Notes: generated from the letters alone by a model not told the origin. Numbered from the stretch's first letter, positions 1 to 12,830 are shown. The stretch: 64,000 nt of DNA from Anthopleura xanthogrammica (GCA_964019055.1 OZ025211.1:3642835-3706834), one strand, 5' to 3'. Made by a program: numbers and translations.

Positions 1-1214
1 TTACTAAATTCATCATGGATATTTGTTACGAAATTCTTTCTAAGTTGGTTGCTAGGCATTTCGCGGACTAATGATTTTGTAGTGTGGTACAATCAAACAT
101 CAACAGGTAGATGGATGGCGCCACTGTGTCTGCAGCACCGGAAAAGCTCCACTACGGTCCGTGACCCCGAAGTGTCATGGGGTTTGCTTAATTTACTTGA
201 ATTCTTACACTACCGGTGATCAAGAATAATCTACATTTTTGAACAGTTTGAAAAGATCATTAAAGATCGTATTTCTTGTATATAAGAAAAGCTTTTCTTA
301 CTACTTGGGTTTGTTGGTTCAAAGCGATTCGCAATCGAAGAATTCTGCTTGTTTTGATAAGTGAAAGATAACCAACCCATTACCACAGTTCTTCGGACGA
401 ACAGTACTTATTGCTGCGATAGCTTAGTTTGACATTTATACGCATTCTAGATTGTCACACTTTTAACACTTCAAAACTCTACAAAATATAAAAACAAACA
501 CGGACTTTGAGTAGCTTTGCTCTTCATCTTCGAGCGCATTTTGGGAAACTACAAAAAGAAATGAATTCGAAATCCATTTTTTTCTGTCACATATCGAATT
601 ACACAAGATCGTGGTTTGTTTACATTTTGCAGACATTATCCAAAGCAACAAACGAGAAACTTTTCTTCACATTATTGTTAATAATGATTGATAATTTATT
701 ACTATATACATATTTACAAAAAATATTCATTTGTATGCTTTGAAATTAATATGAAATTGTACAAATTTTTGAGGGAAAAGATATCTTAAAGTTACGAGTT
801 ATAGATTGTTTGAAAAGATGTAGAAAAATGCTTTATAAATTGTATAGCAAAAATTATATCAAAAATAGATAGATATAAAGATGTTGTCGATTACGAGAGA
901 GGGAGAAAAAGTGTATGTCCGAATTCGAGGAAGAGAATAACGTTAAGATTGGTGGGTAAGAACCTGAATGAATTTGATGAAAAGCTATAATGATATTAAT
1001 AATGTTAACACAAAAAACTGTGTTACAAGGCACTGCAAATGCAGCAAATTTATGTTTCATACAGTGGTAAAAAAAACCACTTTATAATATGAAGTATATT
1101 CAATAATTTCTATATTGCTAGCTAATAAATTATTGCTCTATTATTCTTACTTCTATATATAATAAACTTCAATTTCGTAGATGTAAATTTCATTAGGGGT
1201 ACATTAATGTTCTG
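1..1214. other. Intergenic, no gene seen
   Basis: This stretch lies 3' of the minus-strand phosphatase gene. It is AT-rich and holds only short open frames without recognisable domains. Its right end is presumably the 3' untranslated region of the phosphatase gene. I see no RNA gene and no clear repeat. Confidence 0.6.
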
Positions 1215-3157
1215 TTATACCATATCACTTGTGTTCAAGTCGATATCGTCCGCATCAAGGCTACTTGATGGGGATAGAGTACTTGTCGTGGAACTTGGGG
1301 TTCGTGGAGGGTTGATAGAACGTTCAAATTCTAGAAGCTGGCCCATAAAGTTGAAATTCGGAGACACATTTGATTTCCTTGCTTTGACAAAATCGTACGC
1401 TTCGTTTAAGGTCAAATTTTGAGACGACATTAGGTAAGCGATTGTAACGGTAACAGATCGGGAAACTCCAGCCAAACAGTGTACCAAAACACCAGATCCT
1501 TTCTCTCTTCCTTCTTCTAAAGAAAGAAAAATAGAAAAACAAAGAGTTAGATCTACATAAACAAGCACAATGGCATAGTACTACGGCCATCGTGCCGCGA
1601 GGGCCAATATTACTAATAAGTAATTATCAAAAAGCAAAAAACAACAGTGAAAATACAAGAAAACGAATATAAAAGAACTAGAGAAATCCAGCTTGAATAT
1701 TTTATGAGTTTCGAGTCCGATTAGATAATATTATAGGTTGTTAAGTGCCCTAGGTAATCTTGGAATGCCACGGGTACGGACTTTTAAACTATTTCAATGA
1801 CTTAAACTTGAATACCAAAAAAAGTATCACAGCATTTAGAAATTCAATACATCAAAGAGAGTTAATTAAAAAAGAATAAGAAAGAAAACAAGAGTTGAGA
1901 GAAAAATATTAACTCTAGAAAATAATATTGAAGAAAGAGATACTTTTAGTGGAGATGGCGCGAAAAGTGGATGCGCTAGTATCAGTGTTAATATGAATTT
2001 CAATTGTCTAAATGCTCTTGTTTATTAAGGAGTTTAATATATATCATTACACATTATAAACCTACCTATAAACGAGAATGCTTCGGGGAAAAGGTCGGTG
2101 AGATTTGCTTTACAGTTATCTTCCACTGGCAAGTTTTTGTAGGTAAAGTTTTCGAGATGTGCGAAGGTATTTGGACGATCATGAGTGACATTCAAAACAT
2201 AAGAGATTTTGTGTTTCTTCAACAGATCCAAGTTAGAGGCGTCCTTTTCTCCTCCAAGAAACAACTTGGGTAGAATTTCAGCCAGTTCGCCTTTAGTTCT
2301 CTTTTTAGAATCTGGAGTTGTTGGAGCATTGGACGGGAGAGTTCTGCTTTGTGTTTGTTGTTCACTTGGGTCGCGTAAAGTCAGACCGGCCAGTGATAAC
2401 AGAGGGTGACCATAATCCTCACCACTTTCACAAAAACTTGGGCATTTTTCATGAAATTTAGAAAAACCACCTGTAGAATGAAATATTAATGATTAATGAA
2501 GTTCTTTTCAAAGTAACGAGGTCTCGACAGCGAAAAAATCACGGTAAAAACAGTGTCTGGTACAAACTCAAACAGAAATTGAGCAACGTACAAATAATTG
2601 ATAGCCGCTGATTTCAAACTAAAAATTTATGAAAATTTCTCTAGCTTTCTCTTTGAAATCGTATCCAGTAAAAGTTTATAGAAGGAAAATTAGTTAAGTT
2701 TTTAACGTAATGACTTACCCTCTAAAAGACGGACTGTTGTTGAGGAGCAATCTTCGGACAGTTTTCGAATAACAACTCCAAGAGCAGAGTTGAGCGCAAT
2801 AGACGAAATATCCTTGGTTGACGAATCGTACAGAACAATCCCACTGGCCAGAGGCAGGTTTTTATTAAACTGTTCCTTTCCTTCTTCTGATGTTATTAAC
2901 GATGTAATAGAAAAACTATTCCCTTTCTTGAGCCTTCTCAACATTAGCGAAGGAATCGTCAAGTTGATAGCTCCTTGAACATGGCTACGAGCGAATTCGG
3001 CAAAGGGACGACAGTCCAGTAACAGAATATAATTTCGATTCCGTAACTGCTCACTTAGCCAAGAGACACTTGCTCCTCTAGCCATGAGCTTTTTCTTCTC
3101 GGCTTGTGTCCTCCGATACGATCGAGGACTCTCTACTACGAGCGATAAAGACGGCAT
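1215..3157 (-). CDS. DUSP6: Dual-specificity MAP-kinase phosphatase, DUSP6/7/9 (MKP-3) type
   Basis: Cytoplasmic phosphatase that should remove phosphate from Thr and Tyr of ERK-type MAP kinases. Three exons: 3157-2719, 2470-2066 and 1516-1215, all with GT-AG borders and matching phases, giving 381 residues, the length of human DUSP6. The N-terminal rhodanese-like domain (about residues 25-150) carries the kinase-docking motif LRRL followed by KKGN. Exon 2 opens with [15 protein letters not shown], close to the vertebrate GGFSKF linker, and contains [13 protein letters not shown], the start of the catalytic domain at about residue 213. Exon 3 has the signature [19 protein letters not shown] with catalytic Cys near residue 295, then [19 protein letters not shown], diagnostic of the DUSP6/7/9 group. 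The exon 2-3 junction reads FSFI-EEGREKG, matching FIDEARGK in vertebrates. Which of DUSP6, 7 or 9 is moot: invertebrates generally have one co-orthologue. Confidence 0.95.
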
Positions 3158-5584
3158 GGTTGTTCCTCAGGTAAACTTCAAGTGTTGGTATTCGGTCTTG
3201 TAGTGCTTCTTTAGTCGAGCCAGCTCGCCATTTGATACGCTTCGACAAGCGCTTTGTTTTAAGTGTAAATTTGATTGACGTTTCCCGTCAAGATAGTGTA
3301 TTGGTATTTTGGAACTGTCCTATCAGAGAAGAGTATATAAAAATAACCCTTTTACGCACCATGCGTAATACTTTAGGTCACCTTGACAACCAAGTCCGTC
3401 ACAAGGAGGAGTGACAGAATGTCAAAGAGTTTCCGGCCTAGACAAGGTAATAACACAATTTGCATAAACCCGTTGCGAAATGAAGAAATATAACCCGGTC
3501 TTGCCATCAAAGTTTCATTACTTTATAACTCAGATGGATGCTTGAACTATGAGTGGTTCACACTATGATTTTTGATCGAAAATTCGTGAGTTATTCGCCA
3601 AGTTTTAGCTGTTTACTTCTTGTTGTTCTTACAAGTAATTAGCGTAAGCACAAAAGAGAAATTGGGTGTGTCTTAATGAGGTATTCAATTTATTACTGCT
3701 AAAGTCCGTTGAACGCACAAGAGTCCTTGTGACGTCAATTGATTAAGCTATTCTACTAAAAATAAAGACTAACTAAAAAAATAATTATTTGAAAAAAGAA
3801 ACAAAAGGCAAAAATCAAATGGATGACTCGGGTTTGTTTATCTAGCCTTGGAGCTAAAAGCAAAGCTATTACTTGAAATGCGTTTGTTGATTTAGAAAGA
3901 GGTCAAGGGGTGAACATGTAAAATCTCGTGGTCTTGAAATAGCTTAGTTAGAACGCCAGTGGACCGGACACTGTAGGGTGGGGAAAGTAGATTAAGACAC
4001 GCTACAGAATGTACCACAATTTTCTTAACGGAAATTAGAAAGCAAAGATAAATAAATGCTAAGGAAAAAAAAACTATCAAGGAACACGTTCTTCTCTTTT
4101 GATAGACGTTCAACTAATGTAATGAAAGCTTCATTCGATTCCATTGTATTTGTAATGAGAATTATTTTAAAGTATTAATTAACCAATTTACGTATTGTAG
4201 CGGTATTTCTTTACTAATATTCTGAGCTACCGTATTTCAAAAAATTCAAATTGATTAGAAATTGTAATCATGGCCGACTATAGATTGAGAAACATCTTAA
4301 AAATAAAGGACACTAGCGATACTGCCGAAAGAAAAAGCGGAACGAAAAAGAGAAAAAGAGAAAAGAAAATGTCAAAGTTTCGGATCGCATTGTTCCCTAA
4401 CCTTTGAGGGGGTGTGCGAATTTTTATCCTTACTCATGAGAAGAAATATTTCTTTTCCTGAAATAGAAATCTTTCTCTTTCAAATAGCCTTTAACAATTT
4501 TTATGATGATTCACATGACTCACTCAGAGGAGATAGAGAGCTTTCATAACGAGTTTGTTTCTAGAAGGCTTGTTTTTTACCTCGCCCTTTTCCAGTCGCG
4601 AGCATACTCAAATCACCGTGAACTTTTAGCCCACGCGGTCTTGAACACTAGTAGTTTCTGTCTCTGAGCGAAAAATCCGCCATGCGTTCGTTTGTTTGAA
4701 TATATTGGCCACAAAACGACATTTTTCCAGTCACCTCCCCTCTCCTTACTTAACCCTTTGGTACTCTCGACTCCAGTAACTTGAACTGCATGGTAATGCA
4801 AGCATTCGGATCTGAAGTCTCATTTCTTGCGTCGTGTTTGAAATATCAATGATTCGTTTAAATTATTTTGCTACTTTTTTGGGTAGTAAATTCAAATCAT
4901 ACCGAAAGAATCTAGCCCAAGGGTATTGAGTCATGGAAAAATTCTTCAACTCCAGCGCGTTGGTGAATATTGAAACAGAACGGACTTTGATCGCTTGCAT
5001 TTTGATGTCTCCGAGTTGGCGGGTCGGACCTTGGACCCCACTACATGAAAATTACTTCCTGGAAGGACGCGAGAGAGGGAGATAAGAAAGATATTTAAGA
5101 AACAGGATGACTGGATTGCTTTAGGGAGTAGGGATGTGCATATTTTCTGGTGAACGAGGGTACGAGGGTGTGAACATCGTGCCACATCCTTTCCTAAAAA
5201 TCTTTTACACAGCATCCAGCTGGTTTGATTCATTGCCCACTATCACATACAGCCCTCTCCCTCTTCCTATCATGTGTGAAACGAAAATCAAATTACGAGG
5301 ATATAGAACCACACTTGTCTTTCGTATAATGAAGATTGATCAGTTATGTGGTAGTCACGGACGGATAAAAATTTTTAAGGAAAATGAACTCTTTTTTCCC
5401 CCCACTAAGTGTCACGGTCTTCAGTTGCTTTTTCAACCGGCAGTTGCCTGTTCAACCCGCGGCTCCGTACGCGTTGTTCGTCAGACTGATGGAAAGACTT
5501 GGAAAAGAAATTTTATGAAAATCACACTGCAACTATCTTAACTTGTGTCGAAAAAAAACCCATTCAATATTTTTCTTATTTAAT

Positions 5585-5850
5585 TTTGGTACAGAGACCC
5601 CAAAGTCCTTTTCTTATCAATTTTCTCTCATCTTCCTTGCTCGGATCCTTCTCCCCCTCCTTCTTCTTCTTCAGCCACTCTCCCTTTTTGGTACTGAGAC
5701 CCCAAAAGACTGCCAAACTATAGCCGGAGTTCAGTGATTTGACAGCGAACTGATAAATTATTTTTCTTTTCAATTTTCTCTCATCTTTCTTGCTTCTCCT
5801 CCTTCGTAATTCTCCTTCATTCTTAATTCTTCTTCAGCCACTCTTCCTTG
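5585..5850. repeat. Imperfect pyrimidine-rich direct repeat
   Basis: The phrase TTTTCTCTCATC followed by TTCTTCTTCAGCCACTC occurs at about 5621-5683 and again at about 5770-5842. A second pair, GAGACCCCAAA, flanks it at 5596 and 5697. This looks like an old local duplication of CT-rich sequence and has no coding sense. Confidence 0.45.
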
Positions 5851-8317
5851 AGACGAAGACACATCGAACCAGCTAGCTATGATGAGGGTTTATCAGGTCT
5901 TGCGTGACATTTTAAATCTTAATGCAACGCAAACGAAAATATTTGAAAAGAGCATACCAAAATTAGTAAAATTGGAAAGTTTGAAGTGGTTTTATTGAAT
6001 AGCGCCGAAGATATCGGAAAATATGCTGGTATGCAAGCTGTTGTATACCAACAAATTGTTTTCCATACATTTCTTTGTAAAGGCAGCCAACTTCGGTCGC
6101 TCATATCGAGTACAATGGCTGTAGAATGGGTAGTAATTGAAACATGCAGGAAGTAGCCAGTGCGTTTGTAACAACTGACTCTTTGCGCTTATTCTTTTGT
6201 TCAAATGAATTCCTATTTTTATCAATGTACTTTGTACATTTTTCATTTGAAAGGAATAACAATTCTCATTAGCTACAAGCTCCGGTTCAAGAAACACGAG
6301 TATAATGATTGTTACCGCGTTTCCGTCCAACATCTGCACCAATATGCCAAGCCTCGAATACTCTTGGGCGAGGCTTCGGAAAGGCATTAATTCGCTTAAA
6401 TGTCAATGTCAATCTTACCGTGAAAAATGACCTTGACACCTGGACCGTAGCAGTTAGATACAATAACTGCTTTTAGTAACGGACTTAGAATGATTTTGTT
6501 TGGTGCGTGTGTAAAATAGCTCTATATAAACTTTAGTTATGAATTTGTTCCTGTTTTTTCTTCTTCATATTTTGGAGTTTTTTTACTATTTTATATCATT
6601 TTTCAGATTTGGAGTTATGCGAATTCAGTGGGGCGTCTACATTGATCTACAAGAAAGTAAGCCAATTTAAATTTATACATAGAGCTATGATATAAGTTAT
6701 TTTATGAGCAAGATATCAATCTAGGAAACTGATCCCATGAGGAAATATCATCGATCAGAGAAATGGCTACATTTGAGATGGTTGTGGTGTGGTGGTTTTA
6801 CCCGCAATGTAGTCCTTGCCCTGTTGCCAAGCCAGCCATTCCTGATCAAGTTGAACAACGAACTCCATTGAAAAGAAATATAATAACATCCTGGTGTACA
6901 CGTGTAGTCTTTAATTGTCTGTAACACTGTTTACCATTTCAGTTTACAAACACAACGTAATTAAGCTCCGTAAAGTCACGACAAGATCATGCAAGTTGAT
7001 TCGTAAAGCTTATATAGTTTAAATACAGTATATACGCACGCCTGTTTTCTCAGTTTTAAAAGTTAAGTTAATATATAGGCCGGTAAGATCGCTGTTATCT
7101 GGTTATTCAGTACATGTCCAGTGCATGCCATTCTATCATCACTAAATCACAGCGCTCAAATAGAGAAAATAAAATGCTCAGTAAAAGAGTTAGTTTTCGT
7201 AGTGAACTCCTTACAAATAATTATTAGAAAACCCTTATGCTAAACCCAGGCTAAATCTGAAACTGATTTTGTCATTTACGAGTATGGAATAACAACCCAA
7301 ACTTATATATTTCATAAATGTTTTTGCCTTTAGTTTGTAAAGTAAAAACTGAATATTGTACAACTATATTTCGGTCAGTGTGCGTCATACTGACCATAAA
7401 GACAAAACTTTTACCTAAACAGTCATCTTTCAGGAAAAAAATACGTCTAAGCCAGTCACTGAATTTCTGCTCCAACTTATGAAACATAAAAGAGTTGTCA
7501 AAACAGGAGGTTTTGCACCCTCCCTCCACGGGTTTCTTTTCACCGGTATATACCTTTTGATGCCCCTGTATTCTTCGACTTTTTCTGAATCCACCAAACA
7601 ACGTCTGGCATTGTAGTTTAGTTGAACATTTTAGACATGTTTAGATGGTTCTAGATGGCTGGTATCGATTTTTCAGTTCAGCTGTTTGATCAAGTCGCTG
7701 TGCATCCTGTGCATGTACCCCGAGGCCGTGGGACACGCTTCGTTCTTTAACGAACTTTAATTGTTATGAGTCAGTAACATTTTCCATTAATTTGAAAATA
7801 AGTTTTGAAAATATTACACGAGCTTTATATAGAGCTACCCTAGCTTGTTATACACATGGCTTCGATTTAGCTGGTAGTTGGATGCCCGAACAAAAACCAC
7901 AGGTATCCCATGCAAGCCGTCAAATTACACTACGAATGCGAAATTTAATCTATTTTTTGGGAGTTCAAGCGTGTCTTCACCACTTATACCAGCCTTAATG
8001 ATAGCTAGGTTGATAGTTCGCGTATACAAAAGCTTAGTACGTCATGCAAATGCTAAACCCAAAAACGTCGTAAATCTTGATACTTATGGTCAGCGGTTTT
8101 TATCTTAATCAACCCATTTTACCCCGTATATTCTCTCCTTCCCCTTTCAAACCAATCACTAGCTCCTTCATGTAGCTCGTCATCCCTTGAGCTACTTATG
8201 CATTTCAAGGTATAACTGATGAAAGGCATTAAATTCTTCAATAAAAAGACTTTTGAGTCACTTAGTGTGACCTACTGTAGCCTGACTTGGCTTACTGTTG
8301 CGAGTTTCTCGTTGGAA

Positions 8318-8396
8318 TTTGGTTTTTCACTGACGCCAGTCAAAAATATAAGAGGTACCGACTGATTAGTTTTGATTGACGGCAGCGAAAAACCAA
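8318..8396. repeat. Small hairpin repeat, copy 1
   Basis: A short inverted repeat of about 80 bp: TTTGGTTTTTCACTGACG at the left pairs with GACGGCAGCGAAAAACCAA at the right. A diverged second copy lies at 61452-61530 inside the SEC13 3' region, so this is a dispersed miniature element rather than a unique stem. Confidence 0.6.
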
Positions 8397-9898
8397 TTTC
8401 ACAACAAGCCGTTGAAATGTCTGAGTTCGCCAAATATTCAGAATCGCAGTAAAGTTGAAGTCGTTCAGTTGTGAACGAAAGTGAAGGATATGCAGCCGTT
8501 TGACTTCAACCATCATCTGCTATCGGTCTCGTGGAACTGTGCTAGCTGTGTAAGCATGTCACCGATATTCGACGCTCTTGGCGATTGAGTTGGGAGATGA
8601 GTTATATTTCTTGATCTACACTTCCAGTTTTCTTTAATCCTATCGACTAAAAAATGCTTTCATAGTTGTGTTTTGATTTGAGTCGGTCAAACGCGTTTTA
8701 TATTCTTAAATGTAATCATCCAAATGTATACACACCAAAAAACATCATGTGTCATATATATATGTGTGTGTAATTTCTTAAAATAATTTAAAACCATAAT
8801 TCCTGAGTCATGAACTTGGTCTATTTTTCTTGGTTAGAAGTGCATAAAAATCATTAAAAAAGTACCGATGTAGTCCTGAATATTATTAATTTTGATAGCT
8901 TAACTCACAGATTGTTTAGTAAGTTGAAACTGAAGGCGAACGGAAGGAAATAACTCCAAAGGTAACTACTCAGAAAAAACCACAGCTGCCAATTCTTTCG
9001 CTAACCTTGGCTCACCTTGAAAAGTTACTCATTGAGAAGACTGAAAATGGGCGTGTCTGCTCAAGGGAAATTTTCCGCTCCCATTTTGGTTTGGTTTCCG
9101 TAACAGACTGTAGCTTATCAAAGTGGTTTCCTTGACTTTACATGGCGAACAATTCATAGGAAACAGCTATGATAAATCGATCAATAGTTACTTATTACCT
9201 TGAAGCTGTTAGAGCTGTTTGTTGACCAATGTGGTGAGCTATCACATCTACTGGATTCAGTCCAGTTATTTGGTAACCCGCTTTGTATGACGGTCTGACG
9301 TCATGCACCGAGAATTTCGAATTCGATTCCATTTGGGTGGATCACTTGAGGGGGGAGGGGTGGGGAGAGGAGGTGATAAATCATGTGGTCAAAATGAAAC
9401 TCATGATTTTTTCCCATTCATTTTCGTTGTAATTTCTTTCCTTTTATGGAAAGGAGAAAGTGAGAGGGACGAGGTGAAATAAATAAAATTAATATCTGAT
9501 TTCTAGTTGGTATACATATCAAAATCACTGCGGACAAAAGCCTCAGGATCAAATTTCTGCCAGGCGTTACTCGCAGACAGCAATACATCGGACTCGAAAA
9601 CAATGCAAATTTTGAAGCTTTCCAGCCAATTTCTCGAAGATTATGTCTTAGAACACATTTGTACCTCCAGAAATACAAACACTGATATTCATACTGTAAC
9701 TGGTAAGAGTTTAAAGTCATTTCGTTGCGATTTCATGGGGGCAAACTTGAATTTTCTGATGCCGGTAGGGGACGTTTTAACAAGGCGTTCCTAAGTTTTT
9801 GTCAACCAAGTCGTGGAATACTGGGTTTAACTTTAATGCGCATGTCCCAATCCAATTTTTACCGCCAGAATATGAATCTAGAATAAATTACCCACATT

Positions 9899-10092
9899 TT
9901 GGTACCAAAAATGTCTATATTTTTTGAGTTTTGCGTGGGGCAAATTGCTTCTAAATATCCCTCTGTTATCCTCTTGCTTCTCTTGACTTTCTGTGTGACT
10001 GTAGTAGCAGTTGGAGAAGATTTTAGCGACACAAATGACGGTACAAACTCTGGATTTGGCCATGATCCTGCTTTTTTTATTTACAGAATCAA
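9899..10092 (+). CDS. Possible first exon with membrane segment (RND/Dispatched-like?)
   Basis: An open frame beginning with Met at 9899 or 9911 encodes a hydrophobic helix (SVILLLLLTFCVTVVAV) followed by GEDFSDTNDGTNSGFG and ends against a good donor (ACACGTAAGT). The arrangement of IASKYP, helix and acidic FSD...GF loosely resembles the first membrane helix of Dispatched/Patched-type RND proteins. No later exon was found on the plus strand, and the next gene on this side is on the minus strand. It could be an isolated exon relic or chance. The similarity is from memory and weak. Confidence 0.22.
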
Positions 10093-10186
10093 CACGTAAG
10101 TCATTAAAAAATATAAGCTTATATTTCTTAGAAAAATCGTAATAGCCCGAATATTCTGTTATTATATGTAGTTATTTACAACTAAG

Positions 10187-10744
10187 CTAGTCCACATAAG
10201 CAAAATCACCATTGGAATTAAAAATTCTTTCGTCCCATTTTCCACCTAAAGTTTCATCTAGAATTCGGTTGTCTTTAATAGCATAAACTTCTCTCCCTCT
10301 TTGTACAACGCTGTTGATTAACTGACCTAGTCCGGTAGAAAATACATCCTGATCAACAGTGATTTCTATCCGAATCTCAGGGTCGTCCCTACGGTCAGAC
10401 CAAAGCTTTCTCTTTACAGCACGATAGAGTTGACTGTGAAACACATCTCTTCGGTCTTTAAGGGATACGTTGCTTGGAACAAAGTTCTTTTCATGGCGAA
10501 TAAAAGGAAAGTAATACTCCTCAACGTCAAAATCACGCCACTCGTCGAACTTGTCACTATACCCTACAAAATGAATTTTCAATCGCTTCTTTGCCTTATC
10601 AACTTCTTTGACTTCTATGTCATAAAGGGTCTTGTCTATTTTTTGCTTTCGAGGCTTTTTTGAGGGTTTCTCTTCACTGTATTCGTCGTATTCATTCATG
10701 AATCGTTTTGGGGGACGTGAGACTCTTTTCCTTAGGCCCGCCAT
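10187..10744 (-). CDS. One-exon Tudor-knot/chromo-barrel-like protein
   Basis: An uninterrupted 185-residue frame with a strong start context; the first codon sits in AAGATGGCGG, a YY1-like sequence common at animal transcription starts. Residues 1-40 are basic with proline and lysine-rich stretches (RKRVSRPPKRF, KKPRKQK), a likely nuclear signal. About residues 43-80 contain KRLKIHFVGYSDKFDEW, the pattern of chromo-barrel or Tudor-knot domains such as those of MRG15 and MOF, which bind histone tails or nucleic acid. The C-terminal half (about 90-185) is not familiar. The domain suggests a chromatin role; the partner is unknown. Absence of introns, unlike most neighbours, could mean an old retrocopy or a gene carried by a mobile element. 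Confidence 0.75.
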   Translation of the reverse strand: MAGLRKRVSRPPKRFMNEYDEYSEEKPSKKPRKQKIDKTLYDIEVKEVDKAKKRLKIHFVGYSDKFDEWRDFDVEEYYFPFIRHEKNFVPSNVSLKDRRDVFHSQLYRAVKRKLWSDRRDDPEIRIEITVDQDVFSTGLGQLINSVVQRGREVYAIKDNRILDETLGGKWDERIFNSNGDFAYVD

Positions 10745-10905
10745 CTTGGATATGTTAATATATGCGCAAGCGCAGTAGTGAGCGTCTTATATACCAGTCA
10801 CCAATATTAAATGTCCTCAAATGTATGCAATGATTTTGATATGCAATGTGTTGTTTTTGAAAAGTCAACAAATTCTATATTTAAATTGCTTCATCTACGT
10901 TATAT

Positions 10906-10955
10906 ATATTTTTGAAAGGTTTGATATCAAGCTTTCGGCCATCATCAGGGTTAAT
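10906..10955 (-). other. Hammerhead-like core relic
   Basis: On the minus strand the sequence reads CCTGATGATGGCCGAAAGC, then GATATC. The order CTGATGA, short GGCC stem, GAAA resembles the hammerhead core found in Penelope-like retroelement ends. Here the second strand of stem II is GCTT instead of GGCC, so the stem cannot close properly and the final GAAAC box is altered. It may be a decayed copy. Confidence 0.2.
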
Positions 10956-11056
10956 TACCGTCATGTTAATTACTGATAAAAGATCCAAAATTAACTAAAT
11001 TGTTATTAGGCTTGTGCCTGCTGAACTGTCGCAACTCGTCCAGCGAGTAGACTACT

Positions 11057-11172
11057 TGCAGCACGTCGGAATGCAGCTCAATTTGGAGGGCAAAACAAAA
11101 GAATTTTAATCCCCTGACAATTGGAACTTATTGTTTGCCCTCCAAATTGAGCTACATTCCGACGTGCTGCAA
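11057..11172. repeat. Inverted repeat with dispersed copy
   Basis: TTGCAGCACGTCGGAATG at the left pairs with its complement at the right end (CATTCCGACGTGCTGCAA), and the stem continues through CTCAATTTGGAGGGCAAA. The right arm and following GGGGTCTATT recur at 57633-57706 within a GTSE1 intron, so this is a repeat family. Confidence 0.65.
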
Positions 11173-11673
11173 GGGGTCTATTTCCCTCACCAAGTTCTTC
11201 CCTCGTCCTAACTACCAACTCTCCTTCGCCCCCCATGGCTTATTCCCGCGCATATACATATCCCCACGGCAGAACCGGTTTCTGGACGCTACGTGTAGGG
11301 TGAAGCTCCGGGCCTGAGAGTTTTGAAACACGTTGGTTGTTACAACCACTTTCTTGCGCCTTCACCCCTGAAGATAAGCGCAAGATTGAGCGTCTAGATA
11401 TTCACACACATACACACACCGACCGTTCTCTGCCTACATGTAAGCTCACTCTATATCACATACAAACGACCCCCTTCCCTCTATCCCTATCCACACTTCC
11501 TTCAAACACACGCCATCGCCCTCGCAATCCACTTTCCCATTTACTTCACAATGCTTTCCGTCCCCAAACACCGCGCGTCCCGACCATCTACATTTCTTTG
11601 CCGCATGGCCGCCTACACACACGTAGCTACATACTTTAATCCACATGTACACTGATGTATTTAAATCTACGCC

Positions 11674-11711
11674 TTTATTATTACTATTATCATTATTATT
11701 ATTATTATTAT
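11674..11711. repeat. (ATT)n microsatellite
   Basis: About 38 bp of near-perfect TTA/ATT trinucleotide repeat beginning TTATTATTACTATTATC. It sits within the C/A/T-rich low-complexity zone. Confidence 0.85.
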
Positions 11712-12620
11712 GATCGATTACTATCACTCCCCTCTGTTCTTTCGCTATCTCCCTTTTAAGACCAGTAATACTATATTTACCCCTTTAATATACAATATTA
11801 TACTCCTACACCCCTACTATAAGTCCCCTTTCACTATTATCGTCTTGTATATCCAACACAATACACACGATTTTTCTTCCATGTATATACACATATTACG
11901 ATACATCTCGCATCTTTGTTGTATAGCCAATCTTCCCACATTTATGCACTACCACACACCCTTACATGAATGCTGGAACTCATCTGGGCGCTTTCTTGTG
12001 CACTTGTACGGACCCCTAGAACTGTGGATGTGTATAGGTTAGCGTCCAACCCACACACTATCCCCCCCCCCCTTTTACACACACACAATACAATGAACAA
12101 CCTCTACCACAGCCCCCAACACACAAGCACACAACTACTACTCCTCCCCTAGCTTGGGTCCGAATACCTGTTTTTGTTCGAGTTAACTCTGGCACACTTT
12201 GCCCTAGTTAATTCCCACATATTTACACACACTTAAAAGTGAGGAATAGACTTGCAAAAATGCCTCGCCTAGCGGGGTTTGGCAGGGCATTAGTACGATA
12301 TTAGACAACTTCTCAAATCTAATCCCCCGCTATTTCCCGGGCAGTCAGGGGCGGAGGTTTCCATTGACTGGTGCATTTAATGATAAACATACGTAAAATA
12401 GGCTTCTCTTTGTAACTTACATTTTAAGGCTTTAAAAACATCTTTCCAACGAACTAATTCGAGGTCAGTGAGACACGTTCTTCAACCGATAGCCTTCTTT
12501 ATTCCCACTCTTAGTGCTAAATTTTAGATTCTTTTTTGCTATATCTGTTAACTTCTGGCAGGGATGTACTTCTTTCGACACTTCGCTGGTCTCTGTAGCT
12601 CTCTTCGACTGGTTCCATTT

Positions 12621-12830
12621 TTACAGCGCGACGCTCAAAAGTATGACCACATTTAATGTATTCGCATACTTCTATGCACGGGATTTTGTACTTTAAACCG
12701 ACACAATTGATGCAAAGCTGTCTGGTTTTACCAAATAAGGCGTGTAAAAGCTCGTTTGGAGCAAAAAGCCCGTGCATAGAAGTATGCGTATACATTAAAA
12801 GTGGTCATTTTTTTGCGCGTCGCGCTGTAA
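12621..12830. mobile_element. Miniature inverted-repeat element, TA-flanked
   Basis: The two ends read TTACAGCGCGACGC and GCGTCGCGCTGTAA; the arms continue for about 60 bp (including CGCATACTTCTATGCACGGG). A TA lies at each border, as expected for Tc1/mariner-type target duplication. The inside has no coding capacity, so it is non-autonomous. Confidence 0.75.

Larger units (their letters stand above)
3158..9898. other. Long gene-poor interval
   Basis: The first few hundred bases are the likely promoter of the minus-strand phosphatase. Beyond it I find no exon with a recognisable domain on either strand. Open frames of 60-135 codons occur (for example 5134-5541 plus and 5992-6387 minus) but their translations look like random AT-rich sequence. 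A pyrimidine-rich duplication near 5.6-5.85 kb and a small hairpin repeat at 8.3 kb are listed separately. Confidence 0.5.

Noticed and set aside
5134..5541. 135-codon open frame near 5.1-5.5 kb
   Set aside because: No start context, domain, composition or splice support; it overlaps an equally open frame on the other strand.
5992..6387. 131-codon minus-strand open frame near 6.2 kb
   Set aside because: The translation has no recognisable motif, and a plus-strand frame overlaps it; likely chance in AT-rich DNA.
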